Assembly (NCBI GenBank): GCA_019055375.1
Contig: JAHQIW010000113.1
Span: 1 to 64,000, forward strand
Length of the DNA: 64,000 nt
Direction: 5' to 3'
Origin: Parelaphostrongylus tenuis
Lineage: Eukaryota; Nematoda; Chromadorea; Rhabditida; Metastrongylidae
Positions 46,201-58,499 of this stretch are shown piece by piece. Both the position numbers and the translations under genes were made by a program. The notes beneath the pieces are model-generated. The model did no database searches. It was not told the origin of the DNA and saw nothing but the letters and a program-made list of their open reading frames with translations. How positions within the stretch are numbered: position 1 is the stretch's first letter; every line of letters starts with the position of its first letter.

Positions 46201-49200
46201 AGTGATATACTATATATATATATTATAATATAGGATGTATGCTTCCAGACGCACATCTAGGTTGATACGTTGCGAGAGGTAAGCGCAGATGGCTAGCCCG
46301 GAGCTACTGTGACGGGAGCTCTTCGCTTATCCACAATGAACCTCTAATCATGGTTTAATCTATGACCATTGGTGTCATGGTAAAAGAAACCACAAAGTAG
46401 AAAACTCGATGCGACGCAAAGATTGCTGAGGTAGTGAACCAGCCCAAGTACATTGTTGGTTCATCAGAGCTGGAAACCGATTAAGTCTACTTGCTCTATT
46501 TCAGTAAATCTTCGCTGTACAGGAAAACATATACAGACTCTACTGCATAGCCATAGAGATTCGATCATCAAACCTGTGGTTTGCGTGCGAATACATACTT
46601 TAGTCCTAAGAACCACGTGGCCGGTATCACACTCTGTTCAGATCTTAAACATTGAGAAGAACTCCCACTTGAAGCCAGCAGACTGCTATACTCTTGAATA
46701 CCGTCGCATGGCGTTCGAAAGAGACAGAAGAGTTTTGTTTGAGGAGGTGATCATAAAATTTCAAAACTTGCTCTTATAAGCTTATCTTGATAGGTAACAT
46801 CGAATGTGTATTGGGGGCTGCTTTTCTTTCCAGCTGACCGCTTCCTTCTGTAATTCTTCTGTTCCAGTAAAACATCGCTGATACTCCAATCCCATTATTT
46901 TGAGAAAAGGATGAATGTGATGAATTTGATTACCTTAGATCATTTCAACGTTGATCGTTTACAGTACACAGGAGCCTCGAAATGGCTAATAAGACCGATA
47001 GCTTATAAGTGCTTATCAATTTATTTTTACTCAGAATCGCTAATTTCACTGACAGGTTTTAGTGTTAAATAAGTTAAGAAGATGAGAATTTAGAGAATAG
47101 TCCTCTTTCCATCAGCGACCTTCAGATTCAGAATGAGAAGTCGAAAATACTTTTACTGCTTTTCACAGTGTTTTGATCATTGACTTATCATACTATATAT
47201 ACAATGATATGCGGTGAATGATATACAAAACTTTCCACCCCAAACGGGAGATGAACCCGTGTTTCACCCATAGCCGAGCGCGTGTTACCACTTCACCACC
47301 GAGGCCTCTACTTTGTCAGCACTTTTCTTCTGTAAAAATAAGGAAGCATTTTCGATTAAAACACCCAGTAGTTGTTAGCGTAGCCGGATTCAATGCCGAT
47401 GTGTGCTTATCACACTATAGCCGTTGACACTTGGTTGCTAACAGATACTGTAGTTCTTATCGAAGAAAAAGTGGTAGTTTGCTATGTCGGCCTCGGTAAC
47501 GCACTGCTAGGATGTGCTTCAGATGTGGGTGGAACGCGAGTTTGATTCCCATTTGTAGTCAAAAGCTTTGCATTTGACTCAACGTTTTCAGATGTACAGT
47601 TACAGCATTCATTATTGTCATCTGATACTTAACGAAATAGTTCATTTTTATAGTCTGTATTGAATGTTTAGAGCTTTTTCGAAGTTGATACGTCAGAGCA
47701 ATGTCGCCCGCTTCATCACTAACCCACGTTCCACACTGAAGTCTACTTCATAGCAGAGATGAGATTGCAGTAGAATTCAGTGTGGGGCGTGGGCCACTGA
47801 TGAAGCGGGAGACACCGCTGAAACGTACGCATGGCTCTGACGTATCAACCTGGAAAAGGCTCTAAACATCCTCACAAACTCAGTGAATGCTAGGATTAAA
47901 ACAGCCGATGAAATGAAATTCATTTCTTTCTAACGAATATTACAGATATGCTGGCCGGTATTCAGGTGCTAGTCCACATATGAGAGCCCGTTCACCGTAA
48001 TCTGAAGGTTTCGCAGTTGCAAAATGAGTTTGTAAACTATCAAACAGTGTGTGGAAACTTCAGAAGCATGTTGTTCATAGAGTTTTAGTACTCCTCAAAC
48101 GGACCACTACTCCATAAGCGACGATGTCGTTATCGCTTAAGCAACCTGCGACCGCATTCAAGCTATGACTAAGCCGCTATCAGGCTGATCATATACCGTA
48201 TTCTATGGCAATTAATGTACTGTCAACAACAAGCTGAGCAAGGGAAAGAAGCTGATCAGAAGATGCTTGCAGCTGTTGGCTTGTTGTCTGGAATTCCACT
48301 AGTATTGATGGCATACAATTCAAAAAAAATCTACCGCGATGATTATGTAGGCTGAATTCTAGGTCATCCACTCCATGACATGAAGACTCACCACTGAGCA
48401 CTAAGATCAACAAAAATGCATCGTACCGTTCGGAAAGCACATCTTCATGAATTCGTCCACTTGAGCTGCATACTTATCCATATAACTGATCGGATCACCC
48501 TAAAAATGTTGCTTTGATAAACAGTCAAGCAAGTTTGAAAAGACACATCCTTTATGAGAAAACATTTAAAATCAGTTTTTTTAGATTTAACTTGGAATCG
48601 GTTTCCGATCTACTTGATAATATCATTAAGCTCATGGTCAACCAACGAAGGGGAAGATAGAGAGATTTTTTGACTGATAATCTTTGCAGAAAGAAAATCT
48701 AATTCTGCAAGGTAATCAGTCTATAGCTTCGAAAAGGATGTTCAATACTGGAAACGGCTGATATTCTCAGCTTTTTACTATTGAGGTGTAGTTTCTCAAA
48801 GGAATCATTATACATGCGTTGGTTCACCTGTACCTAGAGGATACCATAATATAACTGATAGCCAGCGTTCACTTATGAATTTATGTCATGGAAAAGGTGA
48901 TAATGTCCTTTCGTTTCATGTGTTACTTGAGACCAGGCTCAAATTTCAATATACCTGATAGCAATTTTTGAGCCATGCATGTACTCTGTTCTGATGGTGT
49001 TCTTATAGCTAATAAATACATGTATATCTCGATGATTGATACTTACAGCAAGTCCGTGAAGCGATACCATATGACTCTTCACGTTATTCTTTGAGTACGT
49101 AGAAGTAAAATCACAAGCGGGACATTGGAACATTGGTTTAGCTACATGGCATTGTCGAATATGACACGGAAGTTTCGACGAATGCACATCTTTTTGGCAA

Positions 49201-52200
49201 ATCACGCAGAATTGGAACGTACATGGATAGGACTGAAATGAAACAGTGGCATTGGTTGTTCATTTATTATCAGAATGCTATCCAAACAAAAACTGAGTAC
49301 AACTGCATCAATGGGTGAAGGTGAACTTCTTTCGCGTTTTCACTACCGTAATGGCTAACTGAACGATGCATACGTTGGAAAAATTTCATAGAAGTGTTGA
49401 CTGAATAAAAATAAAGCATTTGTTCACATTTAGGTAAAACTTCAGCGTACCACTTGCCATACCAATGATTTTAAAATTTTGGTACAGTTTTAGTGAGAAT
49501 AGTTCCATTTTATACAAGTCAATCTTCAAATAGAATTGTGGTCTCTAAAAGGCCGAGTGGTTAGACGAGCTTTGTAATTAGGACAGCAGCGCAGCTTTTC
49601 GGATTCCATCTCACGGCTAAGCACCTCCGTCCCTCCGCGGTTGTCAGGTGTGTAACAGACTTCCAGGGAAATCAAAAAATACTGAATCGATTCAACGGCG
49701 AAAACACCCAGCAGGTTATCGTAGAGGACCAATGTGCTTCCATAATTTCTTCGATGTTATAAATGGGACTGAATAGATGGTGCCTTATAAAGAACGAATC
49801 AACGCAAAACACTTGCACTTTAAGAAATTTACTGTGATCAGATTAGCACTGATTTCTGAGAAATCGATGATTTAGGCAGGTTGAAATAAAATATCACAAG
49901 ACGGATAGAGTAGTGGTAGCATTAAAGTCGATCACCACGATGGATCTGATTTGATCCCGTTCCAAGCTTACTAAGCTTTCTTCACTTCGTGGTCAGAATA
50001 TTTGTATCGGATTGGCCTGGAAAAAGTTCACACTTTGCAATCCATGTGGGGTCGAGCAAGCCCGCCTGTCTCAGAACTTTCGGAAGAATTGACTCGATGG
50101 AAAATGGTGAATACGATGGAACGAACCGAATTCAAGAAGTGCTGAAATTCACGCAATATGGGAATTGTGTAAAATAAGTAGTTGAAGTCAAATATTCAAC
50201 CTATCTACTCGCTCTACGCACCATGGCAAAAAATTTTCTTTCATACGGCTTTCAGTGTTGTGCTAGGGAGATCTCTACAGTTATGGCGAATCCAAAAATG
50301 CCATGACACTTACCCTCTTCCGCTCGGAAGGTGCTGTCTGTTGTTGTTGCTGCTGATGGAGAGCGGCTCGTTGTTGAGCAGCTGCTTGTGCTTGTGCGTG
50401 AAACTGCAAGGAACTGACTTTTCATGGTGAAACATTAAGCTGAAAATGAGGTTAGTGATTAGATTTGAGTTCAGAGCATTTTTTGAAGTAACGGTTCTCA
50501 TGACTAAAGAAGGGATATACCAGCCGTAGAACAGGGTTTGTAACTAAGTGAAGACGATTAAAGGAGATATTGAAGTACAAAAAAATCGCCGTTTTACATC
50601 ATTCTGCATTAGTTGATTGATCAGAAAGGTTGCTGCTGCTACAAAAACAACACTGCCGACAGCAGACAGAAACTTCTAACCGATTCAAAACGCTGAATGA
50701 CTTCCTGTGGTAAATGGCCAGAAGCGCTTTTTATAACGTTTTTGAGATTCCAGTAAAATGCAGGTGCGTCCAGCATTCAGCATGTCATTGAGGGCAAAAG
50801 ACGACGTATCCTCAAGTCTCAAGCGGACATTATCAAATCCGATTACTCGATTGAGCGACAGTCATGAGACGTCAGAACAAATAGAAGACGTGTGAGGACA
50901 TATACGCTCTATGGCTGTTAAGAGGTGGGCACAAGATCGAACAAAACGTGATTCCAGCGTCTGAAACCCACCTGTGCAACTGCTTGCTGAGCTTGAAGAA
51001 ACTGAAGAAGAGCAGCTGCATCCGACACGCCAAAAAGTGGATTCGCCATTGGTGGCAATTCCTAAAGAAGTAAAGCCGTACCAAGTAAACCAAAAGAAGG
51101 CATAAGCACAGTGAACGAATTTGCAGTGCATTTTAACAATCAGAGTGGAGTCGATAATATAAATATCAGGTTTGAAGGCTAACAATAAGCTTCATTATGA
51201 CTATTCAATCAGCTCCTGCAAAATGCCTGATATCGTAATCGACATCGTTCAGAAAGAGAACAATGACGAGAGAAAGATGGAGCGAGACAAAAAGGATGAA
51301 GCATATTTCTAACACTATGAAACTTTAATGTGAGTTTTTTTGAAATTTGTTACATATATAAAGTAATTTTTTTCTATCGGTCGAGAATGTGCTCCATTCA
51401 ATAAGCCTCACTCAGCACAGCCTATCTTTGTTTGAAAAATATCAGATATGCATGATTAAGACGAACTAATAAGAGTTTGTTGCATTGTGAAAATCTTGAA
51501 GATACTCAACCTGACGGTTCTAGGTAAACCCTCCACTTTGAGAACTTCGAAGGATCGCACTCAATATGAACTTCACTTCTAGAATTCTGATAGTGTCAGA
51601 AAGGTTTTGTATGAATCTAACTCTCAAAGTCTGGGAAGAATTCCATCCTAATAATGCTGAATATTCTTTAGAGATTTTCTCACTCAAGCCAAAGCTAAAG
51701 AACAGCCGGTTTTCTAAAATATGGTTTTATCTGCACGCGAATCCCATTCTAGGAGATCTGAATAGAAACCCTGAAAGTTCTCTTTTTCTCAATATAGTGC
51801 ATGATTCCCCAAATCCTTAACTAGTTGTGAGTGATTTCACTACAGAAAAAATTCAACCTAGGAGATTAGTCGTCAGCGGGGCGAAAAGCGTACCCGAATG
51901 GAAGACTGAAGAACATTTCGCGTTAGCATGTGCACAGATAATCAGTAAGAATAAGAACGAAGAAAAAAAAACAGTAATGAAACGTCTTGATAGCATTCTT
52001 TCATTCCGTTTTGAAGCTGAAAAACTCTTTTGAGGAAACCACTGTCACAACACATTATGTCCTCTTTTCGAACGAGTTCACTGCTTTCACGCAGGTACAT
52101 CTTTTGCAATGAGACTTTTTCTATTGATCGATCATTAGCAACGACAGCAGCTTTCTTTAGAAGAAAACAAAATGCAGATAAAAGTTGATGCCTTGCATTT

Positions 52201-55200
52201 TCAATCAGAGCTTCATTTGTAATGGACCTTATCACATCTGATGGTTAATCCCTATACTATGTTTGCAAGAGTAGAAGAAGATCAGTGTTCTCGGCGCCGA
52301 TCCGAGACGTACAAAAGTCGTTCATTCATCAAGGTGGCTACACAAACTGAGTACGAATTTGATGTTTTTTGCGAAATTTTATTCAGGGTGTATTTGTTTG
52401 TGGAGAAAACCACCGCCGTGATAATAGAAATTCTGTCGAAATCCTGTGAATCTTCTATCGCTTTACAAGCATCTTCGACAATTTACTGAGGCGAGCTTAG
52501 AAAGCCCTGTGAAAGCAGCTATATCCAAACTACAGGGGAAGAAAACGAGCAACGTATCACTTAATCATCATAAGGTAGCTATGTCGCGCGGATATAAATC
52601 TTTCTGAAGATGAGTCGTAGAAGTAAGTGAATATGGTTGGTGAATACGGTAATTTAAGTTGAAAATGCTTTCAGAAAGTCAGAAATTTGTAGTGAACTTT
52701 ATGTAAATGTCGACCTGCAAAAGCGCTTGCTGAAATGTCACAATGGAAACACTAACAAAAGTGAATTGTTTTCGATAACAGAAGTGATTTCAAGCAATCA
52801 GCGTGGACATCATTGTCAATCCCATTATTGATCGAGAAAGTCGAGCTCCTATCAATAAACTTCGTTCAAATTTGTCTCGTACCAGAGCTGCTTAATGAGA
52901 TTTAGAAAAACACGAACGGCATCATCTCTTCCATGATGCGCTTTACCTTTTCACTACTGGCTAAAAGGACTATCGTCAAAACACTGGGCTCTGTAATCTC
53001 AAAGGCTTCATGACCAACTGGGCTATCGAACTAAGAAATCGAGTGGTATAAGTAGAGGCACAGCACAGTTGTGAGAATATACTTCCGATGTTAAACGAAT
53101 TGTTACGGACTAAAATCGTGCGCATATGAGTGTTCAGCTTTAATCAGCGCTTGCACTATTTATCAGTCAAGCTAGCTGAATACTTTTCGAGGTGCTGAGC
53201 CTTATCGAGAGACAAGCCATCCTGTCCACGATAACACTTGAGGACGTTCATAAACGGCTGAGCTGTCAATCGGGCGCTATACGAAAAAGGTTTGATGGGG
53301 CCAAAACATGAAACAAAGTGTGTTCATTCGAAAGGCGCGCCGTCTGTCGAGAAGCATACGGTACCTCTAGATTGATGAAAAGGATGATAACACTAACATT
53401 TGCCGTTGACGATATTTGTCGTACTGTGGATCCAGGAAAAAACAGTTGGAACTTACAGGGCATTCTAAGTTCCTTACTAATCAATTTAGTTGGCACGAGG
53501 CAATTCTTTAATCTAATGACGAAGCTTTTGGATGGTTATGTTTGGAATGGAAATACGATATGAAGAAAATATATAGAGAACAATGAAAACATCTAAGTAG
53601 TGCCAGCTCGACAAGGATTTCTAACACGTTTGCACCAAATTACTGAAATTTCCTTGCAAAAGAATGAAAGAATGAAAGTGAAAAAGAATTTGAAGGAACT
53701 TGTGCTGATGCGTCTAGGATACTATAAGATCCTGTGGTCAGTTAGTGTTCCCACCACATTTGATGAGGTTTTCCTCGTCGGATCTAGTATATCTACAGAT
53801 TTTAAGACAAAAAGCGAGAAAAATGTTACTCTTTTAAATTACCAACCGGGACCTTATTTATCTCTACATTTCTTCAGTTTACTAATCTTGCTGCTTACAC
53901 TACCACATCACTAGGCTTCTACTGTGCTACCTGCTTCACGTAAACTCAAGACAGAGACTTTCCACACAACGAATTCGAAGTCGGTAAAGATGAAGAACAG
54001 CTGCAATTGGATAAAACCAATATAACGTCAAACTGAAATATTTCTGGCGCCTACTGGATGAGGGCTAGATTGAAATGAAAGATAAATATTGAGATTCGGA
54101 ATGAGCGACTGAAAATGACGTCAAATTCATGATGAATTCTTTTTAAACACTTTTCTGGATCCAGGAATAACAAAGATGATTACGATGTAGAGGCGAAAAA
54201 TCTGTTCACCGTTAATTTGTGTGGTCTATGATGGTCATGTCCTGAAAACAAATCGAGCATAGACGTGAGACGTGGACGAGTTGTCACCCTTGCCGTCGTC
54301 TGCTACGAACGAATACTGGTTCTGACAGTAATGCCACCATGGTACAGGAATACATAAAGAGTAACCTGCAGTCATTATGCGGACTGCTACTGATCTGGAG
54401 CAGATTTTCATGTCTCTGGCGACATTCTGTATCTCACTAGAGAAATAATGAATGTTCAGCCTTCACTGGGTTTTAAATGATGGTCATGACTCCATGACTC
54501 AAACATGAATTTCTGATTAGTTTCCTATGAATCATAGGGACAACGTCTGCATCAAACACTCATTAGTTTTGCTTTTACTTTGAAACAATCGCTTTTACGA
54601 GAAAGTCATAATCAGTTGCTAGAAATTTAAGATATTCTTGTCTTAAAGGTTGATCACATATTGTTACGTCCCCTAATGTTACTCGTAAAGTCCCCTAACT
54701 AGTGGTGAGTCAATGATAAGTGATGAAATGCGGTATGGATGGAACTTCTATGAGCATCATAACGTCAAACTTTGTCAGACTGAACATTCTAGAAGCCTAT
54801 TCACCGCGACTTTGACGGATAGGAAAAAAGAATTCTAAATGATAAGTTATCATGACAGTGTGCTGAGGGATGATTCAACTTTTTTGTTTTTTGTTATCAA
54901 TCGATAATATCGATAGTTTTACCGGATTGAGACTTACAAGAAGGGTTTCATAATTATTGCGTCGGATACAATCGATGGTCAATCTGTCAGATTTGAGTTT
55001 CATCTACTCACTAGCTCGATACCACTTTCTTCACAAAGAATTTCAGGGGCAGAGCGAACTTCATCTGAATGATAATCTGCCAATTTTCTCTTCTTTGAGA
55101 ATATAGATAATGAGGTTAGAATTTTTAAAGATTACCATTACGAGAAATCATTAAGTAGTCACCGATTCTTGTGAATTAGACTAAGGATTCATCATCCTAG

Positions 55201-56623
55201 GACCAAGTCATTACCAGTACGGTGATGTTTTCTCGCCACTGAGCACAGTATGAATGAGCTCTTTATGAAAATGTAGAAGTTCTTCTGCCTGGATTTCCTA
55301 CCTTGAGAATGAAGGCCTGCTGCAGATTACATTAGAACATTCAGAAACATGTTCTTGTTACGTTGAGGCGGTGAATAGCTTGAGAGGTAAAATTAGTACT
55401 TTATCGAATGCTTGCGACAAAACGAACTTCTGACGAAGAAATGCAGAAGTTAGGAGACAAGAAAAAACTATTGATCAATGCATTCATATTAATTCATGTA
55501 TGCGATTCAGGTTCGTCACCACATAAGCGTTCCAAAGTGATTTGAATTCGCTGAGAGTTGGAATGTGGTCGAAGACGTGCGTGTACTGTAATGATGACCG
55601 TAGTGAGCATCACACAGCGAGTAAAAGAGTGAGAACTTTCTTTACTCTTAGAGATGATTGACTTACATGGAAAAATAGACGATGCTGATGTAAAAAAGGG
55701 CTTAGTTTGCTTGGGTGTAGCCCAACGGTCGATAATAGACTTGGTGCTGCCTTTCCGTTACACTGCGCCACAAGCGCGCTTCTTATATGGTAAAAAAAAC
55801 GTATATCGCAGTCCTCAAAAATTTTCTGTCTGAGTCAGGTACTCTTTAACAACCTAGAACTCCTTGAAGATATATAGTGTAAATAAATAATGTTAAAGGT
55901 CTAGACGTTGTTCAATCCCTAAGGGATTTGTTAAGCATTCGACTTCATCGAACATCCTTGAGAGTGATTGCTTACATGTTACACCCCTACAATGACTTTC
56001 GGTGGCTCTACCGATGTAACAACTCAATGCTGTTATCCTCTCAGAGCTGTCTAGTATAAATTCGCTAGTATCGAATAGTTAGAAGGGGCGAGCTTGGGGC
56101 GTACGAGCGAGTCACTGATCACGTGCATAATTTAAGAGGGCGATTCTAACCACTACGCCACATTTTCCAATGGTTCTTGAAAATTATTGAATCTGCCATA
56201 ATAAGAAGAAAAGCTGTATTCAGTGACAGTTTCTTTTTTCCTAGCAATCATTCCTAGCATTCAATTTTTATGACAACTGATAACAAACTGACGAAAGGGC
56301 GAAGAGCGAAAAAAGTTTATAAAGTTTCCTTTCATTGAAATATATAGAATAATCACACCAAAACTTACCCGTTTTACGAGCGTCTCTGGAAAATCTTGCT
56401 TGATGGTGACATTCTGTTGTCCAGCAAGGATTATCGCTGCTAGTTCAGATGACGACAATCCGGAGACGTCTGAGCCAGACGTGTTTGTTGGTGATGCACT
56501 ACATTCGTGAACTTCTGTAGTAGGTGGAGCACCGCATGCAATAGCGGATATGGTCCGTGATGTTGGAGGCGGCCCAACTGCAGTAGGTGAAGGAGCAGCC
56601 AGCCCGTTCATATTCGCTAGCAT
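37249..56623 (-). CDS. fozi-1: FOZI-1-like zinc finger/formin (FH2) protein
   Basis: Seventeen minus-strand exons: 56369-56623, 50972-51061, 50314-50403, 49047-49232, 48427-48499, 46032-46126, 45535-45627, 45345-45459, 45002-45080, 44825-44906, 44488-44590, 43972-44093, 41585-41729, 41218-41304, 39606-39761, 38172-38298, 37249-37412. The product is about 686 residues: a Q/A-rich region (86-145); two C2H2 fingers, C154/C157/H169/H174 and C182/C185/H199/H204; a basic RGRGRP segment (about 233); and an FH2 domain (about 387-660) with the family helices, e.g. ASIERAEEKLTVM, AAKLVQESEQLRLIL and VVVGFCTSQL. In C. elegans FOZI-1 this domain order belongs to a nuclear regulator of ASE neuron asymmetry and M-lineage muscle fate whose FH2 does not nucleate actin. 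Every junction keeps phase except exon 7, where the frame is off by one base. First intron 5.3 kb. A further 5' exon is possible. Confidence 0.88.
38720..39295. mobile_element. mariner-derived fold-back in a fozi-1 intron
   Basis: Two arms of about 280 bp (38720-39000 and 39010-39295) are inverted copies: both carry AGAGCAATA, TTTATTA.CCAGAG, TTTTGGTAT and CAAGATGGAGCT. Each arm ends inward in a mariner transposase N-terminus (left reads NEWRVGEKLASETARKIS). It is a fold-back left by loss of the transposase centre, between exons 15 and 16 of the fozi-1-like gene. Confidence 0.65.
42655..42905 (-). mobile_element. tRNA-derived SINE, diverged
   Basis: Reverse-strand copy in a fozi-1 intron, recognisable by GATCGAACCATCGACC (B box inverse), CGCAGAGCACCTCT (A box inverse) and the body CATCTAGCATTGTGTG. 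It is more diverged than copies 1-3. Confidence 0.7.
43665..43790 (+). mobile_element. tRNA-derived SINE, 3' fragment
   Basis: Only the 3' part of the SINE body is recognisable (GAATATGCACCAAGTCACC, AAATGCATGG, GATCGATCAATTACACC). It is in a fozi-1 intron. Confidence 0.55.
47232..47308 (-). repeat. tRNA-like pseudogene
   Basis: The minus strand has A-box-like TCGGTGGTGAAGTGGTAAC and a perfect five-pair T arm (ACGGG-TTCATCT-CCCGT), but the acceptor ends (GGCCTCG against TTGGGGT) do not pair. It is intronic in the fozi-1-like gene. A similar plus-strand unit lies at about 47490-47560 (B box GTTTGATTCCC). Confidence 0.5.
47660..47872. mobile_element. MITE with hammerhead-like core in the right arm
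   Basis: The arms (47660-47740 and 47776-47872) are inverted copies sharing TGTTTAGAGC, GTTGATACGTCAGAGC and CCCGCTTCATCA. The right arm has an extra 19 bases that carry half of a hammerhead-type core (CTGATGA 47797-47803, AGCGG/CCGCT helix, GAAA 47820-47823). It lies in the intron between fozi-1 exons 5 and 6. Confidence 0.7.
48905..49005 (-). repeat. MITE-family fragment beside the zinc-finger exon
   Basis: The sequence from CTTTCGTTTCATGTG to TTGAGCCATGCATG is the inverse of the flank-plus-end found at 29070-29150. It lies just downstream (in gene direction) of the zinc-finger exon 49047-49232. Confidence 0.6.
49545..49640 (+). repeat. tRNA-like sequences (two)
   Basis: An A-box-like GGCCGAGTGGTTAGACGAG and B-box-like CGGATTCCATCTC lie at 49549-49610; another degenerate unit lies at about 49897-49965 (GTAGTGGTAGCA, GATTTGATCCC). 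Neither folds as a tRNA. Confidence 0.4.
51062..56368. other. First intron of the fozi-1-like gene
   Basis: A 5.3-kb intron. It holds a diverged SINE at its 5' end (55895-56165) and no other feature I recognise. Open frames such as 53600-53914 have no domain. Large first introns in nematode developmental regulators often carry enhancers, but none can be pointed to here. Confidence 0.5.
55895..56165 (-). mobile_element. tRNA-derived SINE, diverged
   Basis: Reverse-strand copy recognised by GTTCAATCCCTAAGGGAT, AAGCATTCGACTTCATCG and CTAACCACTACGCCACAT at the expected spacing. Confidence 0.7.
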
Positions 56624-56640
56624 TCTTCTGAATGCAATAA
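56624..56640 (-). promoter_or_regulatory. Probable trans-splice or splice acceptor before the fozi-1 start
   Basis: The minus strand reads ATTGCATTCAG directly followed by AAGA and the ATG at 56623. An acceptor four bases before an ATG, with no obvious upstream exon, is the usual form of a spliced-leader addition site in nematodes. It could equally be the acceptor of an internal exon. Confidence 0.5.
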
Positions 56641-57049
56641 TATCAAAAATATTTTTTGGGGAACATTTTCACAAGTTACATCAAAGTACGAAAAATCCGC
56701 GATACTGTGAAGTACACAAGAGGCTATAAAGAAACGAGAATAGAAGTGTGAAGAGTCAACTTAAATTAAGAAAGTACCACGGAATAAAGTACGAATTAGA
56801 GTGTAAAAAAATAATTAGTATTCTTTTTGTTATCAATGTATCAAAGAATGCTACGACGAACTGTAGACAGTTCTTGAAATTCTCATTTACGAAAGAATAA
56901 TGATGGCCGTGTTGATCTCATCCTAAATGAAATAATAGGCCATCAAATATGTCGTCAAAAAAAAGAAAAGTGGAACTACTCCGAAATTTTGCCCGTTCTC
57001 AGCATTCTGGTAATTATGTATTACGTTGTACCGAATCGTTAAAATTGAA

Positions 57050-57290
57050 TTAATCAGCAAATAGGGTCAAAAAGTGTGGTTTCCACCACGGTTTCAGCTT
57101 AACTGGGTTCAATGCCGAGTTGTGCGGTTTCCAGATCAATCCCATTGACGAGTGGTTGCTGACACTCCGCCTACGGATAAAACACGGCTGAGAGGTGATA
57201 TGGAAACGATTTCGATTGCGCAGTGGAACTGTGTGCGCGCTAGAAAAGAGAGTCATGGTTCGAGTCCTTCGCCATATACATCAGATCCCA
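57050..57290 (+). repeat. Dispersed repeat with tRNA-like head
   Basis: Contains GGGTTCAATGCCGAG and GAGTGGTTGCTGACAC, with a diverged counterpart at about 47340-47440 (GGATTCAATGCCGATG, TTGGTTGCTAACA). At 57222-57275 there is a tRNA-like unit (TGCGCAGTGG, GGTTCGAGTCC). Confidence 0.45.
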
Positions 57291-57689
57291 AGTTTTGCCC
57301 GCATATCCCAATTCTTATGGTGTGCATTTGAATAGTTGGAAACCTTTACAGGTTTGTGACTTCCTCGCAAAGACCTGTTTAGCCAAAGAAGAGTGTTCTA
57401 ATCGGCTTCGGCCATAATAAATGAATGCAATTCAAAGATGCCCATTATTCTCCCCTTCTTACCAAAAATCGTAAACTACGGTCTGACCACCCTCAGAATA
57501 TGGATAAATTGCTTTGTAAAATATAAATGAATGAGCTATGTTTAGATGACTTAGTAACATGTTTTCTTTTTGTCATTTCTGTTTGATCTGACTTCACAGT
57601 GTGTTGTTTATTTTTCACTGGCAGATCTCACTACTTCAAGCATTCAATTCGTTTTATTGCCCTTTTCTTGATCGTCGTAGAATACTGGC

Positions 57690-57860
57690 GGAGCGTGCTT
57701 CATTGCAGTCCCGAGTATAGCCCTGTTGTAACGTTTCATTGGTCGTTCGTTATTGAGCCAGGAGTGCTGGGGCGGGGGATCGGCCTCGCGAGCGCCGCGA
57801 CGAGCACCACATCTACTTGGCCACGGTGTCTCCTTAGGAAAATGTTGCAAATGGCAACTC
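57690..57860 (+). repeat. GC-rich dispersed repeat, copy 2
   Basis: Counterpart of 36893-37080 in opposite orientation. The two copies lie just outside the two ends of the fozi-1-like gene. Confidence 0.6.
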
Positions 57861-58440
57861 ATAAATCTCAATATGAAGCTTTCCATGGTTGGTAAACTTC
57901 TACAAGCTTGACTATCACGAAGGAGTATATGATTTTTTGAGAAATTTTATTTAAGATTCCCATTGTTGACTAAGGGCAATGGTGTAATGTGATTCGTTAC
58001 AAGTATGATGATGGTTCGACACCGCACCAAATTCATTAAGTCTCTCATTCGTCTGGAGCCTAAAAGTTGGTACCCGACTTGTTTAAGGAAAGCTCACGCT
58101 CTGCAATGCAAATCGGCACGATTTCGCCTGGCATTCTTAGGAATCCAGGGAAAATTGAGCCGACCGGCATTCAATAACATATATCGAGTGTAATAGAATT
58201 TCCGAACAGTAGCTGAACAGCAAACAAAAAGTGGAAACACCATCACTGATGAGAACTGAGGAAGAAGAAAGCAAGTGTGAGAAGTGCTGAAATTGACAAA
58301 GTATTTGTAAAGACATACCACGTAAAAAATGCTGTGCGAGGACGCCATAACCTCAAACCAAATAGAGTTAGTAGTAACGGAACTTAAAGATGTTGAAGTA
58401 ATAAGAGAGTGATGGAAAGACAGACCGGCAGATTCTCAAT
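57861..58440. other. No gene recognised
   Basis: Only short frames without motifs. Confidence 0.45.
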
Positions 58441-58499
58441 TTATAAACATAAAGAATAGAAAGGAAGAATAAGACATCGAGAAAGTGGAGGCAGAAGAT

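Noticed and set aside
48189..48330. Q- and S-rich minus-strand frame between fozi-1 exons 5 and 6
   Set aside because: Exon 5 already joins exon 6 in phase and only this stretch's phase-0 reading looks coding, which does not fit the phase-1 junction. It may still be a rare exon.
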